This document shows, piece by piece, positions 46,551 to 58,739 of a DNA stretch of 64,000 bases. Within the stretch, counting starts at the first letter, position 1. Each line of letters begins with the position of its first letter. The position numbers were made by a program, and so were the translations under genes. A model generated the notes under the pieces. That model was given only the letters and a program-made list of their open reading frames with translations. It searched no databases and was not told the DNA's origin. The DNA comes from Siphonodentalium dalli (Eukaryota; Mollusca; Scaphopoda; Gadilida; Siphonodentaliidae), in the NCBI GenBank assembly GCA_032622095.1, contig CP136061.1, forward strand, positions 122,216,754-122,280,753, in the 5' to 3' direction.

Positions 46551-47020
46551 GTTACATTACGTCTTGAAGACTCAGACTTGATTCGAGTTGGTTTCTCCAA
46601 TGAGATGTAGAGGCTTCTCAATAACACGATAATAACTCGATCAGATGACAAAATTATATTAGATCTTAGTTCATTATGTTTACTTTGGAGGTTATAATGT
46701 TTTCTTAGTTCAACTTATTTTAGGCAGCTAAATTCTGATATGATACCTGAAAATTTAGATCTTAATTTTACCTGAAATAATTATCATAACCTCTGATTTT
46801 AGAAAAACCTAATCTTCAAAACATCAAAATATTCCTTACAAGAAAAAATCTGCATGTAAGAGGAAGAGGAAAAGTCAGAAAACAAACACCTAAAACCACA
46901 AGTATCATTTCTCCTGATAGTTGATATCATTTCACTGTTATGATCCCCACATTAAACTACCCATAAATGCCAGGATAAAATAACAATATGAGAAATCAAT
47001 GTATACAGAAAATCAAAGCA

Positions 47021-47233
47021 CAGTGATGCCCTAAGTAATCGACTTCTTAACCACAGCAGAATTATGGGTAACTTTTCAGGATTTAGTCGGAAATATGGCT
47101 TGTTGCCATTCATCGAAAAGCTCTCAGGGAGAGCTTTCCGATGAATGGCAACAAGCCATATTTCCGACTAAATCCTGAAAAGTTACCCATAATTCTGATG
47201 TGGTTAAGAAGTCGATTACTTAGAGCATTACTG
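47021..47233. mobile_element. PalTA palindrome 57 bp past the Shank leader donor
   Basis: Full-length copy (CAGTGATGCCC to CATTACTG), right flank TA. It lies just inside intron 1. Confidence 0.92.
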
Positions 47234-47290
47234 TATAACTGTTAATATGAATTTACATGGAAAATATCCATTTTAAAAAATTTAACCTAC

Positions 47291-48882
47291 CTTTGCAATG
47301 GTAATGAATATATCACATTTTCACTTTTGGTGCTGTGTTTCCTCCGGGCCGTTCCATAAACTTGTTCAACTCTCATTAAATCTGGCGCACTAGAGTATAT
47401 TGAATTTGTTTTTAAATCCATTCGTTGGCTAATCCTTGTTCCTGGAGGTGGAGGAGGGGGGTATCTGGGAGGCGGAGGTGCTGATTTTGTACTCGGTGAC
47501 GGTCCATTAACATAATCAATCCGAACAGGCTGCATTTTCACATTTTGTGGCGTATAATATACATTTTCAATTGGTCGATGAACATAATTCCAATTCCTCG
47601 GCAACGTACTAGTAGGATTCCTTTTATTTTTTTCAAATATTTTCATGAGCTTTTTCTGTTGTTTGAACTCCTTTTCTCGTCGTTTTATCTCTTCCTTTAT
47701 TCTCTTCTTTTCCTCTTTCTCCCTCTTTTTTTCAAGTTTTTTCTGCATTTTATCTAGACTAGTAGAACTTCCATGAAGCGATGGCATACTCCGATGAAGA
47801 TTACGCGAATTCATTAAATTCCCAGGTGTATAACTTTCTCCATAGCCGTTGACGTTATTGAGGTTTCCATTGGAATGAGTATGCTTCATTTTCACAGCCT
47901 CATTAGTCGGTTGGTAAATAACAAAGCCACCACTTGCCCGAGGCAAGGTATTGTGTGCATATGACATAGCTGATAAATCCCTTGTACAGGTCTGCTCATT
48001 CAATGCCCTCGGAGCAATATAGCCACCTTGATGTGCAACAGAAGAATAGGATGTGGTCATGCAACTCTGACCATCTGCAATATTATTGTCTTCATTGGAA
48101 TGCGGTTGTATAGTGCTAAAGTAGTCCAAGTCAGTGAGGTGGCCCGGGTCAGAAAGATCAAACAAGTGGCTTGTTGACTCTGGACTGATAGACAAACCAG
48201 AGTCTATATAATTTGTGTTATCACCTCTATGTTCCTTATCTTCAATATCTATTTCGTGTCCAGTGCCAATTACATATTTTTTACCTGCGTCATTAGAAAA
48301 CAGCGAGTCTATATCCGATCCATTTCCACGGATGGACGATCGAGAATGAGTTTGCCCTGCGTATCTCCTTTCTGAACTTTTCACTGAACTATCTGATGAT
48401 AAGCTTGAGTGTCCCGATGATAGGTATTCATTAATATGACCACACTCGCTGGGTGCGTGTATTTTATCGCATTCCAATTGTTGTCCTGCTACCCGTTGGT
48501 ATTCATTCACACAACGAACTGTCTGAATGTCACTCGAGTCATGAATGTGTGCTGGCGATTCATCGTTTACTCTCGTCGGCATACCAGTCCCATTCACATA
48601 TTTATTCGGCCTTTTGTTATCAAGAAAACAACTCTCAGCATTACCTGAACTGTGACTAAGTCCGAATTGTGTACCTGCCTTCATGGGCGAGGCAACCCCA
48701 CAACCATTGTGAGCGAGTGTTTGTGGTGACTTTACTCTCAGTGCCACAGGTAACGGTATGAATTTATTGATTGGAAAGAAGCGAGAGTTGAATTGATTCT
48801 GCACGGTCGTTCCATTGTTCTCCTTGCCAGTAGCCTGAGGCAAGCTTCCACGCTGTTTTTTCTTCAATGCCTTTTGGGTCAT
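47291..48882 (-). CDS. SHANK: Shank/ProSAP-like scaffold, leader exon (exon 1 of 5 seen): disordered, coiled-coil, Pro-rich
   Basis: Seen: an uninterrupted 530-codon frame plus 2 bases. It starts at ATG 48882 (MTQKALKKKQ...), and the frame has a TGA stop about 20 codons upstream. It ends at donor CAAAG|GTAGGTT. Residues 1-370 are Ser/Asn/Gly/His-rich with no recognised fold. Residues 376-420 are a K/E/R-rich helix with coiled-coil character (KREKEEKKRIKEE). Residues 467-481 are proline-rich (APPPPRYPPPPPPGT), a likely SH3/EVH1/profilin ligand. The phase-2 donor joins exactly to the PDZ exon at 16849, making the codon AGT. Family knowledge: Shanks normally carry ankyrin repeats and SH3 before PDZ; neither is here. 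Inference: this is an alternative first coding exon, or an internal exon whose acceptor lies just inside it. I know no named homologue of the leader itself. It belongs to Shank because of phase-matched splicing on the same strand, not because of domain homology. Confidence 0.8.
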
Positions 48883-48918
48883 GTTTTTATGTGTGGTTAG
48901 GTAGCAATTAATGTTCAA

Positions 48919-51252
48919 AATTCTTAAGGTAATTGTTCATTGTCGGACAATAAGCTTATCATTGTGTTATTCATCTCCAGTCAGATTTCCTGCTATGAAC
49001 CACTTCAGATTATCCTTATCCAGCGTGTATCCTTTCAAAAGATATTCATGGTTGATGAGCTACTTAACACATTATACTTATGACATAACGAATTTAAATT
49101 ATGCACTTATGCATAAACACCTGCCTCAGTGAATAATTGATGGCTATTGTTGAATAATAATTTTAATCATAACATATGTCACTTTTCAGCTGTAGGTTAA
49201 TTGAAGCCATATGTTAATTATAATATAGGTGCTTGAAGTTTTATAGAAAAATCTGTAATAATTACTTTAAATATTTACATTAATTACAGTATAGGTGTTT
49301 GGGGAATTTCACAGAAAGAAAATCAGTCTATATATTGGATATCAGGTATTTATGTCTAAAAAATTTAAGTCCTAAGTATCAACAATAATGCGCAAATTAA
49401 ATGAAAACTTTTAAGTTCTTTAAAGTGCAATATATTTGATATTTTATTTCAAGAATGGCTATTGAATATATCTGTTGAAGCATATTTTCCAATCAGTACA
49501 TGAAAAGAAATCTGGAGTGTATATGACCCTTAGAAATCAGTCATAAATTTATTTTGGGGACCTACATGTATTAAATTATACTAATTTCATCAATTATTTA
49601 AGAATCTTTTAATTAGTCTACCTGAGACTAACTGACAATAGAGAAGATTTCTCAAATTAAACTTCTGGTACATAATACTCTATAGAAAATATGATAAATG
49701 TCATAGAAATTCCAAACTTTTGCCGATTGTTTAAATAAAATATTTGAGGAAATATCAAATCTGATATCCAATGGTCCATTTTAGTGCCCAAGATACAGAT
49801 TTTTTTTTAATAACTGTCCATTTACCTATATAATTGTTGAATCTATATTTTCAGGTGTCACTAGAAAAAGCGGAAATGTTTCTTATTTAACTCAAGTCCA
49901 AGAAAAGTACCAGTTATTTCCTTTTAGTTGACACATGATATTCATTTTAACTTATACATGTTTTGTGTATCAAATACCAATGTTAATTTTTATATACTGC
50001 TGTATGTTATATATCACAACAATGCTGTCAAAATAAGCAAAAAAATCCAAGTACAGCATATACATGTACATGTAAGAGTAATCAAGACAAAAACTAAAAG
50101 TCATATGTATGCTTACATCCCAAAATAAATACACTAGTCTCTGATTTATCCGGGGTGATAGAAAGAATTTGACCGATCAGTGACTCGGATGGTACCGGAG
50201 TAATCATGCGATGATTATCTAACAGATCCTGTGTCATTAGGATTCCAGTTGGAGCATTGCTCAAAATAAACATGTTATGTCAACACAAAATCCTAAGTAC
50301 CCTGTAATACCCTCATCACTGGCCATCCATGCACCTGTCTGTACCCTCGTCTGCCCACTGATTAATCTTGAGATGTACTCAGAAATGTAAATGAGAACTC
50401 TGGGTGTTTACATTTGTCACAAAGTATTCAACAACAAAAAAAGACTTCTTTATGGTTCGATTTTGTGTGATTTTCGTTTTTACATTAAGATAAATTTAAG
50501 TGAAAGTTTCAATTCAGTGTTATTTCATTATATGAATTTTTTGGTTAAACCTAAATTACTACAAGATTTCCTGTCTCCAAAAATTGAATTGTTTATAAAA
50601 AAAAAATATATAAATATAATGCGCCAGAAGAAAATTAACTTCAAAATGTTTTTAAATTAAAGATGTATTGGATATACTCAAGTGGCAAAAATCCAACAAG
50701 ACAGTACATTCTGTGCCAACTCGGAATGAAATAGCTACATGTATATGTATGAACAATAATCTCCAAAACAAAAAAGAAAATAGAATCAAAGCAATTTATC
50801 CGACACATTTATATTGCGAAATGTTTTATCTACATGTTTTGAATTTCCTTTTACGTAAATTTTTTTCCAATCTTTGGCAATATATGCAGAGCTTCAATTC
50901 CATGAAAAGCATTATGATCAAAGTTTGATTTGAAAACGAGATTTAATAGAGTAATCTCTCTTAGAAAAGAAGCCTGCATTGAAAGTTTAAGACTATATAC
51001 CTGAAGAGTGTGTGATTTTCTTAACAATTCTGGAGAAAATATCAACTTGAACACGGTGTGTACATAACAGTAATTAATTCTCTGGTCTAAATTTCAAGTA
51101 CATCCAACTATATATGTCTGAAATTTAATATTAAAGTATATCTTCATCCCTCATAACAGTATGGTAATTTTTTCATAGTGTATGTTTTCTGTACATAATG
51201 TAACGCATGTTGTCTCAATTCCTATGTCTTGGTTAATTATGGCTTTGTGAGA
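48919..51252. other. Region upstream of the Shank leader exon; no gene recognised
   Basis: The minus-strand sequence 5' of the ATG has in-frame stops and no strong acceptor (no pyrimidine tract before an AG), so it may be 5' UTR/promoter. No TATA or initiator could be assigned with confidence. The rest is AT-rich with no family repeat. Confidence 0.4.
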
Positions 51253-51256
51253 TTAA

Positions 51257-51638
51257 CCCTTTACCCAACAAACCGGCCAAATAAAGATTCAACAGCCTAA
51301 AATATCTTCGGTCTGTCTCAATAGAACCATACAAATATGGATATCATTGGAACCGGCTCCTTGACCACATTGTGATAGTTACAGTTATGCCCCGTGCCAA
51401 TGCATTCTCTTATATATGCGAGTCGACCATAGGTCGCCTCGCATATATAAGAGAATGCATTGGCGTAAAAAATAAAAAAATTTAACACTTTTTACCATTT
51501 TTTCTTACATTCTTTAACAATTTTATAATTTGTAATATGTTAAGCCAATGCATTCTCTTATATATGCGAGGCGACCTATGGTCGACTCGCATATATAAGA
51601 GAATGCATAGGCACAGGGCCGTTCTGTTGGGTAAAGGG
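51257..51638 (+). mobile_element. TTAA-HP element, terminal set 2, complete
   Basis: TTAA 51253-51256 and 51639-51642. Same orientation as 1831-2223; lacks a short GGTCATAACC piece near the left end. Confidence 0.93.
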
Positions 51639-51642
51639 TTAA

Positions 51643-52569
51643 AGGAATATTGAATTGATTATAATGATTTTAAAAATATGAGACAAAGAGTTGTTGTTGT
51701 TATATAATTACAAATTCAAAGAATAACATGCTGTGCTGAAAAAGTGACATATGTCATGAAGCAACTTCATTCTCAGTTAAATTCTTTCCGGACAGGAATG
51801 TGGTTAGTGGGTCTTGAGTAGGCGTCAACAAAAATATACTGCATGTTGCTACATACACATGTACTAATTATATGCTGACCTCTGATATATATATTACATG
51901 TCTGTTATTTCAGACATAATACCTCAGATTGTTCTCAAATTGCAATGCCACCTGTGAAAGGTAAACAATATTCTTAAATTCAATCTCATGCTTCTTGTCC
52001 ATGATGTGCTCAATAATTAAAATAGTTTACATTTTCAAAAATGCCAATGATCCACTGGAAACCTGCTTGAAGGAAATGTAGAAAAAAAAAAGGAAATCCA
52101 CAGGCACCTGGAACATTTGCCCCCCCCCCCCCAGACCATGAATCCTGAATCCTGGATGGATTCTCTCATTCTTTTCTAAGATTTACCTAGGAATGATCTA
52201 CTCATACAGTTCTTTTTGTTTGCAGGCAAGTTTACATAATAGAACCATAAAAATAAGCTCTATAGGCATAGGCAGCCATGCTGAACATACAAATCCCTAC
52301 AAATAAATCAATGGGAATTGAGTAATTTCCCCATCAGCAAGTATCCAGTCATTAAAGGGTTAACAAACAGCATTTTAATATGACAAAACTTTTGTTGTAA
52401 CATTCTCAGATATCAAAGTTACCTGGCCACCATGCTCTCCATTACATAAATTTAACATGTGGCAACCAGCTGTCACCATGAAACACATATTGGAGAATTG
52501 ATATAAAGTCACTTTGAAAATCAGCTTATCAGAAACAGGTGGCAAATGAGGATTTTGAGGCTAAAATTA
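51643..52569. other. No gene; poly(C) tract only
   Basis: 13-C run at 52120-52132. Otherwise nothing recognised. Confidence 0.5.
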
Positions 52570-52760
52570 CAGTAATGCCCTAAATAATAGACTCCTTAAC
52601 CACAGCAGAATTATGGGTAACTTTTCAGGATTTAGTTGGAAATATGGCTTGATGACAGAGCTTTCCGATGAATGGCAATAGGTCATATTTCTGACTAAAT
52701 TCTGAAAAATAACCCATAATTCTGCTGTGGTTAAGGAGTCGATTATTTAGGGTATTACTG
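52570..52760. mobile_element. PalTA palindrome, apex deleted
   Basis: Arms meet at GCTTGATGACAGAGCTTTCC. TA flanks. Confidence 0.88.
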
Positions 52761-53051
52761 TATGTGATGCCTAAGCTGCACACCCAACAATAAACTTTGA
52801 TCTATCACCTCCAAAGTTTAATTCAAAGTGGACAAATTTCCAATTTCATGCTAATATTGACTAATTTGAAACTAATCATTCAATTAATAAGTAAAGCATA
52901 TGAGTAAATTTCTAGTAATTCATGTCCTGAATTTACTGACTAAGTTTAATTAGCATGCTATAGCCAGGTGTCACTAGGAGTATGTAGAAGAATTCTTTCT
53001 CTCTTTGAAAAAACAGCTAATCAAATTTGGATGACCGGTGAATATTCCTTG

Positions 53052-53064
53052 CCCCCCCCCCCCC
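53052..53064 (+). repeat. Poly(C) tract
   Basis: 13 C. Confidence 0.9.
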
Positions 53065-53440
53065 TTTAAATACAGCTATCCCAAAACAAATAAATTTTGA
53101 CCAATAACATCCAAAATTTTAAATTATTGATTGTAGTGAAAAGAATTTCTAATTTTAGTCTATGAATCACTAATTTTATATGAGTAGTCAAATTAAAAAG
53201 TCCAATATTTTCAATTGTTTCTAGTAATTCTAATGTTCATGTTATATAAGCATCACTGTGATATATAAATCGAGCTCTGGAAGGTTTAATTGGTACCCAA
53301 TTGCCACATTCCTGTTCTAAGACCTTAAAATATTGCAACCCAATCAACAACCATGCACTGCAAAAAAAACCAACATCAATTGATAATTCACATTGTGAAA
53401 TAATTTCTTTCATGTCAAACCACAATCGAGGCATGAGCTA

Positions 53441-53653
53441 CAGTAATGCCCTAAATAATCAACTCCTTAACCACAGCAAACTTATGGGAAACTTTTCAGG
53501 ATTTAGTCGGAAATATGGCTTGTTGCCATTCATCGGAAAGCTCTCAGTGAGAGCTTTCCGATGAATGGCAACAAGCCATATTTCCGACTAAATCCTGAAA
53601 AGTTACCCATAATTCTGCTGTGGTTGATGAGTCGATTATTTAGGGTATTACTG
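53441..53653. mobile_element. PalTA palindrome
   Basis: Full-length copy, apex CTCTCAGTGAGAG, TA flanks. Confidence 0.93.
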
Positions 53654-55407
53654 TAAAACATTGTAGAAAATCCTATCTTTTATCTTTCATGATGTTACAC
53701 CACCAAATCTACAGGCCTTTCCTCTCATTATCAAACAGATAACTCGTTGACCCGGCCTCTACATATTTTAATATTTAAGATGGAAATATTTAAATTTCAA
53801 ATAAAAATTGATCTAAGTTATATATTGTCTGACAGGGGTCCATGATTTAACTATTTTCTAATGCCTGGATATAATATGAAAAGGTATACATGACCACCAG
53901 CCTTGGGACACTATGTTATGACACTTTCAACATTGTATTCTGATGAGGACAATTACTTTTAAAATTATATTAGGGTGGAAACCATGAAATAAAATTATCA
54001 TATCCACATTTTATAGCTAATCTTATATTAGATATATTTTAAACATAATTTGTAACTGCATGTTTTATCTATGACTAAACAGAACATATTAGAATCATTT
54101 ATCTAACTAAATGTTCAATATGCTAATAATACAAAAGGATCGAAATGTTGAACTGAATCAAATTTCGGTTGTGTACACTACTGCTGAGGTGGGTTGTCTC
54201 TGGGGCAGGTGGTCCCATTTCCTATGAAAAGCCAAAAGGGAACCCAGTCAGGATCAATTACAACATCAATAAAATTTGTCAAATAAATCGTCCCGCCTAA
54301 AGATAAACAGCAGGTATCACACTGATACAACAGACCATTAAATTAGCTTGACAACAGAGATGATTCACATCCTTCACAGAACGATGATGCCTTATATCAC
54401 AAATCCATGAACAAATTTCAAAATTTGGAAATCCTAACACGGGTGTCACTACAGAATCCCATTGCCCGGAAGTCAAGACAGCAGGGTCAATTCTTCAAAC
54501 ATGTTTCCTTTATGATCGAGTTATGCTTCTGAGCTGATTCAATTTGTCTCCGATCAATACAATAAAATCGATGTACTAGTAAGTCATTTGCAGGTAAAAC
54601 AAGGAACAGGTAAGTCAGCCCAACGAATTAACACCTGCGTGCTGAAAGCCAGCCCAGGGATAAAAGTCTTTGTTGCAGAATGGTTAGCACCTATTTCTAT
54701 GGGACCTTTACAGGTGTGACAACAAGCTGGGTGTGCTAATTGTTTTTGAGGTGAAATTGGTACTTTTTTATGACCCCCCATATAATAACATGTAGGTATA
54801 AATACATACAGAGAAGCAACACAATAAAACATACTAAATAATAAAGGCAAATAATTACTCTATGTATAGAGTGGGTATATTAGCAGAACTATTGTTTATC
54901 CCATTGGACATTGTTTAACCCTCAGCCGACATCCAAACATGGGGCTGTCAGTGCAATCAGTGGATTAAGTACCTTATCAGGTGTACAAATATAGCTACAG
55001 GTATACTTATAAGAAATATGTGAAGTTCACCTGTCATGAGGAAATAAGTGAAAATTGTACTAAGGTCAAGCTGATAAACACTAAACTAATATAATACCGG
55101 TATTTCCCTATCGGGTCACAATTAACCATGAATGAAGTGCTTTTATGTGGGTATCTACCCTTCTGGGCTATTTTTGGATCCAGTTGTTGGCATTTATTGG
55201 GTATGAGAATTGATTTGAATCACAGATGTCATCTTGAAACTCATTACAAAATTCGGTAAAATTTCATTAAAAGTAATAAAACATACCCAAATATATAAAT
55301 TTCCAGGTATATATACTGAAATGTAAATGTACCTAAATTCTACACTACTTGTTTATATAGAGTGATATTCTTCCTTCTGTTTGGTATTTTCCAACAAGTA
55401 CTACATA
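53654..55407. other. No recognised feature
   Basis: AT-rich; no ankyrin-repeat or SH3 coding signature found on the minus strand, where upstream Shank exons would lie. Confidence 0.45.
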
Positions 55408-55618
55408 CAGTAATGCCCTAAATAATCGACTCCTTAACCAGCAGAATTATGGGTAATTTTTCAGGATTTAGTTGGAAATATGGCTGCTTGCCATTCATCG
55501 GAAAACTGTCAGTGAGAGCTTTCTGATGAATGGCAACAAGCCATATTTCCGACTAAATCCTGAAAAGTTACTCATAATTCTGCTGTGGTTAAGGAGTCGA
55601 TTATTTAGAGCATTACTG
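55408..55618. mobile_element. PalTA palindrome
   Basis: Nearly full length (CCACAG shortened to CCAG in the left arm). TA flanks. Confidence 0.92.
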
Positions 55619-57065
55619 TAATGATCGGAAATTTTCAACTAACAGCAATTTGAATTAAAGTAGAAAGAGGTTCGACACTTCGTCTAACATCAACACACTT
55701 TATACTAAATGTTGGTTGAAAATTTACATTAGAACAATTTCAACCAGTTCTCCAGTCTCAAGTGTTCAATTGTTGAACATTTTAACCAATATTGGGGATG
55801 GGGAGTAAGACACCCCCTTATCACATCCCTGCTCAGTAGCTGAGTGCAAGAGCTGGAACTATCCAAATAACAGAATTCAGCCCATAAACTATGGGACGTC
55901 AGAAATAGTGTCCGATCCTCTTTGAAGTGACTAATATATCGCTTAATCAATAGACTTATTGGCACATAGAGAACGGAGTCCTCTAAATATTCGTAGCATG
56001 CAAGGATAACAAGCCCAGACATGACTGAGCTCTACATAAGGCACCATGCTAATAATGACCTGCATAATTAATTAACTAAAGATTAAATTAAGAGTCCACT
56101 GCTGAGTCATTATATCTTTATGGTCAATATTGAAGAGCTGGAAGGTAAAAAGGATAAGAGGTCACCCCATATCTCAAGGGTGATTTTCAAGACCCTGCAC
56201 GCATAATAATCAATATAGGTTATATTTCAATGTGAAGATTTATGCCAAGCTGCAAAACAGAGTTCAGTCCCCTTGCTATGCTGGTCTGATCGCTACCATC
56301 ATGTATATTTTGGTAATTACAACTAACATTTTTTATATAATCTATTGACCGAAAAATGTCGGAATAAAAGCTCGGACAAAATTATGCATGTTGTGAAAAT
56401 GTTCTAAGTCGAAAAAGGGAATAACTCCACAAAAAAATGTCGGACAGATGTCATAATCGCAGGAGCAAAGTTTCCCATGGTACTAAATATATGTGCCAAG
56501 TTTCAAAAACATTGACCTAAAAATGTAGGAATAAAAACTCGGACAAAATTATGCATGTTGCAAAAACATTTCTGTCGAAAAATGGGGATAACTCCACCAA
56601 AAAAAGAACTCCACCAAAAAAATGAATATGGACAGTGGTTTCTCAGAATAATGCAGAATGAATTGTAACCGATAAAAGAATGAGTGATTTCCTCACATTC
56701 TGTGTACATGATGGCAGTGTTATTAAGTCCATCATAGCAGACGACTGAACTCTGCCTTGCAGTTTGGACTTATGCCTGGCATCATTTAGTTGACTGCATG
56801 GTCCCTGACCACAAGCACTAATTTAAAAATTGGTAGCATGCAAGCAGTTATACCAGCTCAGACATGACTGAGGTCAACACAAGGCACCATGCTAATAAAG
56901 CTCTGAATAATTAACTAAATATTAAATTAAGAGTCATCTGCCGAGTCATTTTTATTCTACCTTCGATGTTCAGGGGCCTTGAAGGTAAAATGATCAAGAA
57001 GCAGACCGTATCTCTAGGGTAATTTTCAAGACAATGTTCCAGGCAATATTAGAAACGAAGATTAA

Positions 57066-57172
57066 CCCTGGTGGAAAGGGCTCTAATGTATCACATTATT
57101 ATAATCAATAAATTTGAAAAATGATCAAGGAAATATGGGTTGATACAAAAATCGGACTTGGCACTGAAAGGG
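57066..57172 (+). mobile_element. Family D right half
   Basis: TTAA 57062-57065 and 57173-57176. The left arm is reduced to CCCTGGTGGAAAGGGCTC; the right arm is complete to CTTGGCACTGAAAGGG. Confidence 0.85.
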
Positions 57173-57505
57173 TTAAGGTTGCAATACAGTTAGCATGTCA
57201 GAACATGTACGGAAAGCATACCATCATATCACGGCAACTGGATAATCAAATGACTGAATGATGAAGGTCTGATCATTATGGGTAATATTCTTTGAATATT
57301 ATTTTTAGCCAAATAACTACCGGTAACAGATTGCATGCGTACGTGGCATTACTTTATAGTGACTCGACACTGACCATAAGCAGTGATTGTCATCTAATTA
57401 TTTGTAGCATGCAAGTTTTACCAGCCCAAACACGACCAAGCTCTACATAGGGCATCTCGCTATTAAAGGTGTGCATATTAATTAATTAATGAGAGAGCAA
57501 TTTAA

Positions 57506-57735
57506 CCATTCCATGACTGGAGCTTCCTGAAATTTTTTGAAAACCCTGTGCCAATGCATTCTCTTATATATGCAAGTCTCCCACTGGGAGCCTCGCATAT
57601 ATAAGAGAATGCATGAGCCTAACAATAGTTGCCTTGACCTTGTAAGTCAGAGCATTCTCTTATATATGTGAAGCCCCCGATGGGAGACTCGCATATATAA
57701 GAGAATGCACTGGCACAGGATTTTTAATGCTCCTA
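57506..57735 (+). mobile_element. TTAA-HP element, terminal set 3, right end lost
   Basis: TTAA 57502-57505, CCATTCCATGACTGGAGC, two good hairpins, then GGATTTTTAATGCTCC and loss of the terminus. Confidence 0.85.
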
Positions 57736-58267
57736 TCATGTCTGGCCGCGGCCCCAACAGTGTGTGGGTTTTCATGACATCCCGCACTGTTCTGGTCTCG
57801 TTGTCTGCCAAGTCATTTTTACCTTCAATGATGAAGAGATGAGGGACCCAGGGAGGTAATAGGGAGGTAAAGTGGCAGACCATATCTTCCAAGGAAATTT
57901 TCGAGACCTTGTTCCAAGTTGTAAAACTAGAAATTACAGAAAGATATCTGAGCACTAGCATCTTCACTTTATGTTCAACTGTAGAAGTGTCATATTTAGC
58001 CTGATAAACAGTAACTATATTACTGTAGTGCAGGTTGCATTTGTGTACATGAATACTTATGGTTGGCAGCGGTGGACTTGACTCAAAATACTGGAGCACA
58101 ATGCCACATTAGCTTACACTTTTATAACAGGCCTTTATGATTTGTCAAAACATAATTCTGAAAGATAAAATTTCAGTCCCCTAATGAACTGCTCCACTGC
58201 CAAATTTCTGAATGAATAACCGTCATTCGCGCTATCAGTCTTAAACAATAAATAAAATCATTTCATT

Positions 58268-58373
58268 ATCTGTTGTCTGCTTTTATCACCTTAACATCCC
58301 TCCAAATGAATAATGGACTATTCCAATGTACACTTTATAACTGAATGGGAGAATCCATTCAGTACAGAAAGAG
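58268..58373 (+). mobile_element. Family G right half
   Basis: CCTCCAAATGAATAATGGAC ... GAATCCATTCAGTACAGAAA, then GAG and TTAA 58374-58377. Confidence 0.75.
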
Positions 58374-58384
58374 TTAAAGTAACC

Positions 58385-58726
58385 AAGCCTGCAAATATTG
58401 TGTCTGTCACTTGCAGAATGAGGTCTCCAGAAGGTGAATTTAGTGATGCTATCCCACACAGAGGGCAAGCATTACCAAATTCACCCTCTGGGGACCTCAT
58501 TCTAATTTGGCCTCTTCTTTTTCCATTCTGTTCAGTTTCCACATCCCCTAATTTCCTGAAGATAAATTGCATACTGGTAAACAAGGTGACTAATGGGTGA
58601 ACATCACCAACTTCAACTGGGGAAATTCAATCTGATCCTAGGTCTCCAATATGAGTTGAGGACTAAGCAGAAACAGGTTCCCAGAGGGGAAATTTGGTGA
58701 TGCTAGCCCACTATTTGCAGACTGGA
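58385..58726. mobile_element. hAT-C element, long form
   Basis: AAGCCTGCAAATATTGTGTC left; right hairpin cut short at CCCACTATTTGCAGACTGG. A PalTA begins 14 bp later. Confidence 0.8.
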
Positions 58727-58739
58727 AAGAAACCACATA

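Larger units (their letters stand above)
16850..47290 (-). other. Shank intron 1, about 30.4 kb, repeat-filled
   Basis: Bounded by donor GTAGGTT at 47290 and acceptor TTTTCAG at 16850. Scanning the minus strand for SH3 signatures (ALYDY, WxGxxxGxxGxFP) found none, but a diverged short exon could be missed. Contents are itemised separately: a LINE fragment, nested TTAA elements, PalTA and hAT-C copies, and a 3.38-kb tandem duplication. Confidence 0.8.
55985..57915 (+). repeat. Three diverged tandem units with internal subrepeats
   Basis: GTAGCATGCAAG at about 55991, 56834 and 57405. Each is followed by (C/G)CCAGACATGAC-like and CATGCTAATAA-like blocks and, further on, a TTTTCAAGAC or TTTTCGAGAC block. 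Between units 1 and 2 lie two copies of a TCGGACAAAATTATGCATGT segment (56374, 56539). Unit 3 is split by a TTAA-HP element. Confidence 0.75.

Noticed and set aside
48883-48918. Extending the leader frame upstream to the TTG at 48918
   Set aside because: An ATG lies 12 codons inside, TTG starts are rare in animal nuclear genes, and a TGA closes the frame shortly upstream.
2797-53564. Recurrent frames with NHSRIMGNFSGFSRKYGLLPF-like text
   Set aside because: Translation of PalTA arms; both strands are equally open because the element is palindromic.
57647-58099. 150-codon minus-strand frame
   Set aside because: Its end is TTAA-HP hairpin sequence and the rest lies in a diverged tandem repeat; no domain signature.
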